DNA of 5,162 nt from an uncultured Gemmiger sp. (GTDB taxonomy: Bacteria; Bacillota; Clostridia; Oscillospirales; Ruminococcaceae), in assembly GCA_959018215.1 (NCBI GenBank), contig CAUEKL010000174.1:1-5162 (forward strand), given 5' to 3'. The notes beneath the pieces were generated by a model, which did not search any database, was not told the origin of the DNA, and worked only from the letters and a program-made list of their open reading frames with translations. The translations under genes were made by a program, and so were the position numbers. Below are positions 1 through 5,162 of the stretch, in pieces (position 1 is the first letter of the stretch; each line of letters begins with the position of its first letter).

Positions 1-1
1 T

Positions 2-742
2 TTGTACAACTGCGTAAAAAACGGTTCCGGTTTTCCGGTAGATGCACTGGTTTCCAGCCTTCTGCAGACACAACCACTGACTGCCATGGCACAGAATCTG
101 CATTGGCACTACCGGTTGCCGACGGATACCGGCGCATCGGCTGTGATACTTAAAAAAGATGATCTGCAAAATGGCAGGATGCTGCAGCCGGATCAAATCT
201 ACTGCCTTCCCATGACATTCTTTTGCAGCGCAACACCGCACTGGTACGAGAAAACTGGTTGCTGGCAGGAAAACGACCCTCGTTTGGCCGCTGCTGCTGT
301 CCTTTTTGACCGGTATCCCATGCTTGGTATACTGGGGGCAGCCTTACCCCTGTACCCGGAATGTGCCCGCATAAAATGGAAAAACTGGCGTGAAGACCTG
401 CCCTATGTGAAAGAATGTATGCACCGTTGGAACATCGGGGTACCTCTGGATGAATCGCAGCCGCTGCCGCTTCCCAATGGTGGCTGTCTGCTGGTCCGAG
501 GCAGTGCGTTCCCCCAGGGCCTGCCGCCACTGAAGACACGCAAAGACTTCTGGCTGCTTTCCCTGCTGGCCCAGCAAAACGGTTATTACAGTGCAGATGC
601 CGAATCGGAAGAGCAGGCTATATCCCGAACCGATGTGTACCAGGCCTCACTGTGGCAGGTACAGACGCCGGGCGGAGCCGGCAAACTGCTGGCCCGCCGC
701 CTCAAGCATGCACTGCTGTCCCGCAAGGAGGCTGACAAATGA
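2..742 (+). CDS. RgpF-like rhamnan synthesis / glycosyltransferase protein, C-terminal part (5' truncated)
   Basis: The reading frame is open to the left edge, so the true start lies outside the window; the TTG at base 2 is unlikely to be the real start. The visible 246 residues resemble the C-terminal region of the rhamnan synthesis protein F family, which acts in building rhamnose-containing or related cell-surface polysaccharides. Supporting stretches are YPMLGILGAALP (about residues 105-116), a middle part with a conserved-looking NIGVPL (144-149), NGGCLLVRGSAF (159-170; compare the family's G-x-MFWFRP-type strand) and AQQNGYY (190-196). The end is basic (ARRLKHALLSRK). No signal peptide or membrane segment is seen in this part. 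It overlaps the acyltransferase gene by 4 bases (ATGA), so the two are probably translationally coupled in one surface-polysaccharide operon. The family call is from recognised motif style; another glycan-modifying protein with this domain, perhaps fused to an N-terminal glycosyltransferase, is possible. Confidence 0.6.
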   Translation: MYNCVKNGSGFPVDALVSSLLQTQPLTAMAQNLHWHYRLPTDTGASAVILKKDDLQNGRMLQPDQIYCLPMTFFCSATPHWYEKTGCWQENDPRLAAAAVLFDRYPMLGILGAALPLYPECARIKWKNWREDLPYVKECMHRWNIGVPLDESQPLPLPNGGCLLVRGSAFPQGLPPLKTRKDFWLLSLLAQQNGYYSADAESEEQAISRTDVYQASLWQVQTPGGAGKLLARRLKHALLSRKEADK

Positions 743-1749
743 AGAAACCCCGGCTCTTTTATCTTGACCTGATCCGCACCGTAGCACTCATCAGTATTCT
801 GATCATCCATTTTAATGCATCGGTAACAGGATATTTCACTTTGCCGCACAAAATATTCACCAGCACCCTGCCTCTCGGTATCTATCTTGGAGATTTTGGT
901 TCCACCTTGTTCTTTATCGTTTCGGGTGCTTCCCTGTGTTACACGGCACCGGAACACTTTGACACCAAAGCCTTTTACAAAAAGCGGTTCCGGGCTGTAT
1001 ATCCCATGTTCTGGCTGGCATGGCTTCTTTGCTTTTCCATCCGCTTTGTTACCCGTCCCGGCTACTATGCCGGAGCCAGGACCATCACCCTGATTCTGAC
1101 CGTTCTGGGTCTGGACAACTTTGCCGTGGCCGCCGGCTGGGTGGGCCAGGACTTTGCCTGTGTAGGTGAATGGTTCCTGGGCAGTATCCTTTTTCTGTAC
1201 CTTCTGTTTCCGCTTCTGCTGTACGGATACCGCAAGCGCCCATGGCTGACGTTTGCCGTCACCTGGTTGGGCGGGGTGACGGTCCATATATCCGGGTGGG
1301 ATGCCCGGCTGGTGGCCATTCATCTGCCGGAATTCTTCCTGGGGATGCTTTTGGTCGGAATCACACGAAAAAAACAGGTGCAGCTGGCCGGTACAGCGAT
1401 CATACTGCTGATTTTGCAGTGTCTGCTTGGAGGCTGGGATACCAAGATTGTTTGTGCTCTTTTTGGCGCAGTGGTTTTTGTAGCACTGATTCTTCTGGCG
1501 GATGTGGTGGCTTTCAGCCCGGTGCAGCGGCTGTGCGCCCTGCTGGGGAAATACTCCTATGCGGTGTTTCTGGTGCACCATGTAATCATCTTGCGCCTTG
1601 TGGAAGGGTTCGATCTGGCAGCACTGTCCAGACGTGACACCGCACTGTTATTCGTAGCCTACCTGGTTTTCACCGCGTTGGCAGCGACAGGGCTGTACTG
1701 GCTGGACGGAAAAGTCCGGACCGGTGTGGCTTCTCTGACAAAAGGCTGA
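739..1749 (+). CDS. Acyltransferase family 3 integral membrane protein
   Basis: This complete 336-residue protein matches the acyltransferase-3 family (PF01757; OafA/WecH-like), polytopic membrane enzymes that transfer acyl groups, often acetyl, to cell-surface sugars. The N-terminus FYLDLIRTVALISILIIHF carries R13 and H24, exactly the R-x10-H spacing typical of the family active site. Further family features are FFIVSGASLCY (58-68), a basic loop KKRFRAVYPMFW (81-92), WFLGSILFLYLLFPLL (145-160) and GKYSYAVFLVHHVII (270-284). Hydrophobic stretches run along the whole chain, consistent with roughly ten membrane helices, and the length is normal. The ATG at 739 is preceded by AAGGAG (725-730) and overlaps the stop of the upstream gene, so the two probably work on the same glycan; O-acetylation of a wall polysaccharide is inferred. 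The acceptor and acyl group cannot be read from the sequence, and succinyl or other acyl transfer is possible. Confidence 0.88.
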   Translation: MKKPRLFYLDLIRTVALISILIIHFNASVTGYFTLPHKIFTSTLPLGIYLGDFGSTLFFIVSGASLCYTAPEHFDTKAFYKKRFRAVYPMFWLAWLLCFSIRFVTRPGYYAGARTITLILTVLGLDNFAVAAGWVGQDFACVGEWFLGSILFLYLLFPLLLYGYRKRPWLTFAVTWLGGVTVHISGWDARLVAIHLPEFFLGMLLVGITRKKQVQLAGTAIILLILQCLLGGWDTKIVCALFGAVVFVALILLADVVAFSPVQRLCALLGKYSYAVFLVHHVIILRLVEGFDLAALSRRDTALLFVAYLVFTALAATGLYWLDGKVRTGVASLTKG

Positions 1750-1777
1750 CTTTTGGAGCGATTTGTGCGGGCATCTC

Positions 1778-1806
1778 TGTACAAAAACAGGTGCGTACGG
1801 TATAAT
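1778..1806 (+). promoter_or_regulatory. Predicted sigma-A-type promoter for hprK
   Basis: A perfect -10 box TATAAT (1801-1806) lies 17 bases downstream of TGTACA (1778-1783), which matches 4 of 6 positions of the -35 consensus TTGACA. It sits in the gap between the acyltransferase and hprK, in the only AT-rich stretch of the window. Transcription would start near 1812-1814 and give a leader of about 58 bases. There is no extended -10 TG. It would separate the hprK block from the upstream polysaccharide genes. Start-site mapping would be decisive. Confidence 0.6.
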
Positions 1807-1819
1807 AAATAATAAATCT

Positions 1820-1840
1820 GGCAAAGCAGACGGCTTTGCC
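1820..1840 (+). promoter_or_regulatory. Stem-loop in the hprK leader (possible 5' stabiliser or weak terminator)
   Basis: GGCAAAGC (1820-1827) and GCTTTGCC (1833-1840) form a perfect 8-bp stem with a 5-base loop AGACG. If the promoter at 1778-1806 is used, the hairpin begins about 7 bases from the RNA 5' end, a position typical of RNA-stabilising 5' hairpins. A run of five T occurs at 1849-1853, but 8 bases separate it from the stem, so it is not a canonical intrinsic terminator for the upstream genes. The hairpin ends 16 bases before the ribosome binding site and does not cover it. The structure is seen directly; its role is inference. Confidence 0.45.
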
Positions 1841-1856
1841 GCATATCGTTTTTGAA

Positions 1857-1863
1857 AGGGGAG
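1857..1863 (+). promoter_or_regulatory. Ribosome binding site fixing the GTG start of hprK
   Basis: AGGGGAG lies 7 bases before GTG at 1871. This supports a GTG start, and the N-terminus it gives (AQFSVTLAKLAEESNL) looks like that of other HprK proteins. Confidence 0.75.
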
Positions 1864-1870
1864 AACACCC

Positions 1871-2806
1871 GTGGCGCAATTCTCTGTAACGCTGGCCAAA
1901 CTGGCAGAAGAATCCAACCTGGCAATCGCCTATACCCCAAAAGACCTGAAAGAAATCAAGGTATATTCCGCAGAGGTCTATCGTCCCGGTATCATGCTGG
2001 CAGGGTATTACCAGTATTTCGACAATACCCGTATCCAGATCATCGGTCTGACGGAACTTTCTTATCTGGAAGAACTTGACCCGGCTATCCGCCGTACCCA
2101 TCTGGAAAAGCTGTTCTCCTTTGTACCGCCGGCTGTTATCGTGTCCCGCGGCATGACCCCGCCGCCGGAAATGTTTGAGTTTGCCAAGCAGTATGGTGTT
2201 CCTCTGCTCCTATCCGAAGAAATGACCTCGGTTCTGATGATCACCCTTATCACCACACTGAACACTGAACTGGCACCGAGTATTACCCGGCATGGGGTTC
2301 TTGTGGCGGTGTACGGCGAATGCATCCTGATTCTGGGTGATTCCGGCGTGGGCAAGAGCGAGACGGCCATCGAGCTGGTCAAGCGCGGCCACCGGCTTAT
2401 TGCCGACGATGCGGTGGAACTGCGCAAGGTTTCCAGCCGCAAAATCATGGGTATGGCTCCCGAAAATATCCGCCATTTTATTGAACTGCGGGGCATCGGC
2501 ATCATCAATGTGGCCCGTCTGTTCGGCGCCGGTGCTGTCAAGAACAGCGTTGAGGTAGAGATGGTCGTGGAACTGGAGCCCTGGGAGCGCACCAAGAACT
2601 ATGACCGTACAGGCCTGGAACATGACAGCTATGACATTCTGGGGGTCAATGTTCCCAGCATGCTGATTCCTGTTATGCCCGGCCGTAACCTGGCGGTGAT
2701 TCTGGAAACGGCGGCCATCAACAACCGCCAGAAGGAAATGGGCTACAACGCCGCACAGGACCTGCTGAACAGTCTGGGCCTGCAAAATGATATCACAGGT
2801 TTTTAA
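1871..2806 (+). CDS. hprK: HPr kinase/phosphorylase
   Basis: HprK phosphorylates HPr (and Crh where present) on its regulatory serine (Ser46 in Bacillus subtilis) and reverses this by phosphorolysis. Seryl-phosphorylated HPr then acts with CcpA in carbon catabolite control and restrains sugar uptake by the PTS; the enzyme is cytoplasmic and hexameric in known cases. The 311-residue length is normal for the family. An N-terminal domain (about 1-130) precedes the catalytic domain, which has H141, the Walker A loop GDSGVGKS (156-163), the acidic pair D179-D180 (catalytic Asp in known enzymes), the family signature ELRGIGIINV (205-214) and the C-terminal PGRNLAVI segment (270-277). The start is GTG at 1871 with a strong ribosome binding site. 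The residue before PGRN is Met269, where Arg or Lys is usual (PVRPGRN-like). The gene has its own probable promoter and is followed after 30 bases by a PHP phosphatase gene, so it probably leads an operon through murB. Confidence 0.97.
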   Translation: MAQFSVTLAKLAEESNLAIAYTPKDLKEIKVYSAEVYRPGIMLAGYYQYFDNTRIQIIGLTELSYLEELDPAIRRTHLEKLFSFVPPAVIVSRGMTPPPEMFEFAKQYGVPLLLSEEMTSVLMITLITTLNTELAPSITRHGVLVAVYGECILILGDSGVGKSETAIELVKRGHRLIADDAVELRKVSSRKIMGMAPENIRHFIELRGIGIINVARLFGAGAVKNSVEVEMVVELEPWERTKNYDRTGLEHDSYDILGVNVPSMLIPVMPGRNLAVILETAAINNRQKEMGYNAAQDLLNSLGLQNDITGF

Positions 2807-2836
2807 TCAAAATAATGAAGTGAGGAACCGTCCCGC

Positions 2837-3586
2837 ATGCAAGTGATTGCCGATCTGCATACTCATACTCTGTGTGCCACCCACGCCTTCCATACGGCGC
2901 TGGAAATGGCCGCCGAAGCCGAAAAGCTGGGCTATCGCGCCCTGGCCCTGACCGACCATGCCCCCTCCATGCCCGATTCACCCCATATCTGGCATTTCGG
3001 AAACTGGTGCACCATGCCTCGTACCATCGGCAAGGTAGCTATGTTATATGGGGTGGAAGTCAATGTAATGGACACCAAAGGCGGATTGGACCTGCCAGAC
3101 CGGATGCTGGCAGCCCAGGATTGGGTGGTGGCTTCCATCCACAGTCCCTGTATTCCCGGACTTTTGACGGAAAAGGAGGCCAATCGTCTCTGGCTGGGTG
3201 TGGCCGAAAATCCTTATGTAGACTGCATTGGTCACTCAGAACAGCAGCATTATCGGTATGATTATGATCTGGTAACCAAATCGTTTGCCCGGAACAACAA
3301 GGTTGTGGAACTCAACGGCAATTCCTTTCAGGTCCGCAAAGACGGTATCTCCAATATGCGGGCTTTGCTGAAAGCCTGCCTGAAAAACGGTTGCCGGATT
3401 TCTCTTGACACGGATGCTCACAGCATCCGACAGCTGCGGAACAATATGACCTCTTTGTTTGCTTTGGTGGAAGAGATTGGTTTTCCGCAGGAACTGATTG
3501 TAAATGCCAGCGTGGAAAATCTGGTTGCGGAACTGAAGCGCCATCATCGCGGATGCGCGCAAGAAATAGGAGGCATTTTGTTATGA
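2837..3586 (+). CDS. PHP-domain metal-dependent phosphatase, YcdX-like
   Basis: The 249-residue protein is a single PHP domain of the YcdX type, cytoplasmic trinuclear-metal phosphoesterases. The metal-ligand pattern is complete: DLHTH (D6, H8, H10), H16, TDH (D40, H41), E74 in GVEVNV, H102 in SIHSP, H133 in IGHS, and D193 and H195 in DTDAH. The spacing agrees with E. coli YcdX shifted by about one to two residues, so it is probably catalytically intact. YcdX-like proteins are poorly defined in substrate; phosphatase activity on small phosphorylated metabolites is the usual inference. The ATG at 2837 has GTGAGGA (2820-2826) about 10 bases upstream, slightly long spacing. It lies 30 bases after hprK and its stop overlaps the start of the ROK kinase by 4 bases, suggesting coupled expression with a sugar kinase. 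Histidinol phosphatase (HisK type) is an alternative, but no his genes are nearby and the YcdX ligand spacing fits better. Confidence 0.88.
   Translation: MQVIADLHTHTLCATHAFHTALEMAAEAEKLGYRALALTDHAPSMPDSPHIWHFGNWCTMPRTIGKVAMLYGVEVNVMDTKGGLDLPDRMLAAQDWVVASIHSPCIPGLLTEKEANRLWLGVAENPYVDCIGHSEQQHYRYDYDLVTKSFARNNKVVELNGNSFQVRKDGISNMRALLKACLKNGCRISLDTDAHSIRQLRNNMTSLFALVEEIGFPQELIVNASVENLVAELKRHHRGCAQEIGGILL
3568..3573 (+). promoter_or_regulatory. Ribosome binding site that sets the ROK kinase start
   Basis: A perfect AGGAGG sits 9 bases before the ATG at 3583, inside the end of the PHP gene. It decides between this ATG and an in-frame ATG at 3553 that would add ten basic residues (MRARNRRHFV) before the conserved N-terminal phosphate-binding motif. 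The downstream start also gives the classic ATGA overlap. Confidence 0.85.
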
Positions 3587-4539
3587 GCCAGTATACTATC
3601 GGTATCGACCTGGGCGGCACCACCATGACTGCCGGTCTTGTGAATGAAACATATGAAATTGTGGCCAAGCTGACCTGGGCAACTCGTCTGCCCCGTCCGG
3701 CAGATGATCTGGAGCACGCACTGGCAGATCTGTGCCGTGCCGTTGCCAAAGAAGGAAAAATTGATTTTTCTCAGGTAGCCTATGTTGGCATCGGTACCCC
3801 CGGCAGCGTGAACTTCACCACCGGCTTTGTGGGCTACAATACCAACTTCGGTTATTATGACTGGAATCTCGGTCCGGATATGGAACAGCTGCTGGGCTGC
3901 AAGGTCTACGTGGAAAATGATGCCAACGCGGCCGCTTTCGGCGAATATCTGGCCGGCGGCGCAAAAGGGTACCGGGATGCGGTCATCATTACCCTGGGCA
4001 CCGGTATCGGCAGTGGCATCATTCTGGGCGGCAAGATCCTGCGCGGATTCAATTTTGCGGCCGGAGGGATGGGCCACACGGTAGTTGGCCAGGACGGCCG
4101 TCTGTGCAATTGCGGCCGCCGCGGCTGTGGGGAACGGTATGCTTCGGCCCGCGCTTTGAGCGAGGACACCAAAGAAGCCATGAAACAGAATCCCGATACG
4201 CTAATGTGGAAGATTGCCGGCGACCTGGACCACGTCAACGCCAAGACATCCTTTGATGCTATGGCAGCAGGAGATGCCTGCGGCAAGCAGGTTGTGGAAA
4301 CCTGGATGGAATATGTTGCCTGCGGCATTGCCAATGTGGTCAATACCTTCCAGCCGGAAGTCATCTGCATCGGCGGCGGTGTATCCAATCAGGGGGAAGT
4401 CCTGCTGGCACCTGTGCGCGAATATGTGGAGCGGGAAACCCACAACATCACCACCGGACGCAATCCGGTCATTACTGCCTGCGTGCTTCGCAATGACGCG
4501 GGCGTGATCGGTGCAGCGGCCCTGGCAGATTCGATCTGA
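3583..4539 (+). CDS. ROK-family sugar kinase (glucokinase-like)
   Basis: The 318-residue protein is a ROK-family kinase, expected to phosphorylate a hexose (glucose or a related sugar) with ATP in the cytoplasm. Visible features in order are the phosphate-binding DLGGTT (9-14), GTPG (71-74), the END motif with catalytic D113 (111-113), the ATP-site loop LGTGIGSGII (138-147), the zinc-binding segment with H165 and C175, C177, C182 (CNCGRRGCGE), and IGGGVSNQGE (263-272). There is no N-terminal DNA-binding domain, so it is an enzyme-type ROK member and not a NagC/XylR-type repressor. The start at 3583 is chosen over the ATG at 3553 because of the AGGAGG at 3568. One oddity is that the usual ExGH segment reads GMGH (162-165), so the Glu that contacts the sugar in characterised ROK kinases is Gly162 (codon GGG, 4066-4068), while H165 and E184 are kept. 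It is coupled to the PHP phosphatase by a 4-base overlap. Glucokinase is the default call; N-acetylmannosamine, fructose or allose kinase cannot be excluded. Confidence 0.9.
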   Translation: MSQYTIGIDLGGTTMTAGLVNETYEIVAKLTWATRLPRPADDLEHALADLCRAVAKEGKIDFSQVAYVGIGTPGSVNFTTGFVGYNTNFGYYDWNLGPDMEQLLGCKVYVENDANAAAFGEYLAGGAKGYRDAVIITLGTGIGSGIILGGKILRGFNFAAGGMGHTVVGQDGRLCNCGRRGCGERYASARALSEDTKEAMKQNPDTLMWKIAGDLDHVNAKTSFDAMAAGDACGKQVVETWMEYVACGIANVVNTFQPEVICIGGGVSNQGEVLLAPVREYVERETHNITTGRNPVITACVLRNDAGVIGAAALADSI

Positions 4540-4579
4540 AAAAGCCGTTCACACTATCAATCAGAAGGGGAGGGCAAGC

Positions 4580-5162
4580 ATGATTCAAAAGCCGATTGCC
4601 GATCTGCTGGATGCGATGGGCGCTCAGGCGCTGCCCTGTATTTATAACGAACCGCTGGACCGCCATACCACGTTCCGGATCGGCGGCCCTGCTTCGGTTT
4701 TCTGCAAGCCGCGCACCGTAGTGGAACTGACACGCACGCTGGAACTCTGCCGTCAGATCGGTGTGCGCACCTACTTGCTTGGCAATGGCTCCAACACCCT
4801 GTTTGCGGATGAAGGTTTTGCTGGCGCAGTCATCTGCCTGACCGATCTGAAAACACAGGCCACCGCACAAAAGCAGTCTGATGGGAAGACCCGTCTGACC
4901 GCCAGTGCCGGTTCTCTGCTCGTCTCGGTCTGCAACCGAGCCCTGGAGCTGAATCTGACCGGGCTGGAATTTGCATTCGGTATTCCCGGCACCATAGGCG
5001 GCGCTGTCTATATGAACGCCGGTGCATACGGCGGAGAAATGAAAGATGTGCTGGATCGGGTCTCATTTCTGGATGAGAACCTGAAACTGCAAACCCTGCC
5101 GGCAAGTGAGTTGGCTCTGGGTTACCGAACCAGCATCTTTGAAAAACAGTCCTGGTGCATCT
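4580..5162 (+). CDS. murB: UDP-N-acetylenolpyruvoylglucosamine reductase, N-terminal part (3' truncated)
   Basis: MurB reduces UDP-GlcNAc-enolpyruvate to UDP-MurNAc with NADPH and bound FAD, the second committed step of cytoplasmic peptidoglycan precursor synthesis. The frame is open from ATG 4580 to the right edge, giving 194 complete codons, roughly two thirds of a typical Gram-positive MurB of about 300 residues. FAD-domain motifs are HTTFRIGGPA (29-38), LGNGSN (67-72) and GLEFAFGIPGTIGGAVYMNAGAYGG in two adjoining parts (128-140 and 141-152). GYRTSIF (181-187) supplies R183, equivalent to the catalytic Arg of E. coli MurB (R159). The catalytic Ser and Glu lie beyond the window. The start is well supported by AAGGGGAGGG (4565-4574), with GGAGG ending 6 bases before the ATG. 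The 40-base gap from the ROK kinase has no clear terminator or promoter, so co-transcription from the hprK side is likely. The motif order leaves little doubt about the identity. Confidence 0.96.
   Translation, partial: MIQKPIADLLDAMGAQALPCIYNEPLDRHTTFRIGGPASVFCKPRTVVELTRTLELCRQIGVRTYLLGNGSNTLFADEGFAGAVICLTDLKTQATAQKQSDGKTRLTASAGSLLVSVCNRALELNLTGLEFAFGIPGTIGGAVYMNAGAYGGEMKDVLDRVSFLDENLKLQTLPASELALGYRTSIFEKQSWCI

Noticed and set aside
586..1581. Long minus-strand open frame (331 codons) opposite the acyltransferase gene
   Set aside because: The predicted protein is rich in Gln, Lys and His with no recognisable domain, and it spans two well-supported plus-strand genes. It is best explained as a codon-bias shadow.
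1753..1766. Possible cre (CcpA) site TTGGAGCGATTTGT upstream of hprK
   Set aside because: It keeps the central CG but misses several conserved positions, including the second G and the terminal CA, so the match is no better than chance.
1777..1790. Small inverted repeat CTGT-N6-ACAG over the -35 region as a possible operator
   Set aside because: A 4-bp arm is expected by chance and no known regulator motif is matched.
2062..2785. Two minus-strand open frames of 177 and 191 codons opposite hprK
   Set aside because: Both lie inside the highly conserved HprK catalytic region and show no domain or credible initiation context of their own.
2779..2804. Possible intrinsic terminator at the end of hprK (CCTG/CAGG followed by five T)
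   Set aside because: The stem is only 4 bp with a 13-base loop, too weak for a terminator; the next gene starts 30 bases after hprK and is probably co-transcribed.
3553..3582. Upstream ATG giving the ROK kinase ten extra N-terminal residues
   Set aside because: The extension is basic and unlike ROK N-termini, and the perfect AGGAGG at 3568-3573 lies downstream of that ATG and correctly spaced for the one at 3583.

Overview
The window is compact and almost entirely coding, with every supported gene on the + strand and short or overlapping gene junctions. It reads as chromosomal sequence from a moderately GC-rich Firmicute (Bacillota). The reasons are strong AGGAGG-type ribosome binding sites, a bifunctional-type HPr kinase/phosphorylase gene, and the linkage of hprK, a PHP phosphatase and murB that is familiar from Clostridia. 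An Oscillospiraceae/Ruminococcaceae-like gut anaerobe is my best guess from gene order and protein style. That is inference, because no taxonomic marker is present.

Layout. (1) Bases 2-742 hold the 3' part of a gene resembling the C-terminal region of RgpF-type rhamnan synthesis/glycosyltransferase proteins. It overlaps by 4 bases with (2) a complete acyltransferase-3 family membrane protein (739-1749). Together they look like the end of a cell-surface polysaccharide cluster. (3) A 121-base gap (1750-1870) carries a good sigma-A-type promoter (TGTACA-N17-TATAAT), a perfect 8-bp stem-loop in the expected 5' leader, and a strong ribosome binding site. (4) The promoter faces hprK (GTG start, 1871-2806), followed after 30 bases by a YcdX-like PHP-domain phosphatase (2837-3586). 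A ROK-family sugar kinase (3583-4539) overlaps that gene by 4 bases, and murB begins 40 bases after it (4580) and runs off the right edge.

The downstream block joins carbon-source signalling (HprK phosphorylates HPr and so drives CcpA-type catabolite control), two probable sugar or sugar-phosphate enzymes and the second committed step of peptidoglycan precursor synthesis. In related genomes this neighbourhood often continues into rapZ, yvcK and whiA, which would lie beyond the right edge. I found no mobile element, CRISPR array, RNA gene or clearly new system. The points worth a second look are modest: the loss of a normally conserved sugar-contacting Glu in the ROK kinase, a Met in the C-terminal HprK motif, the leader hairpin before hprK, and the junction between surface-polysaccharide and housekeeping genes.
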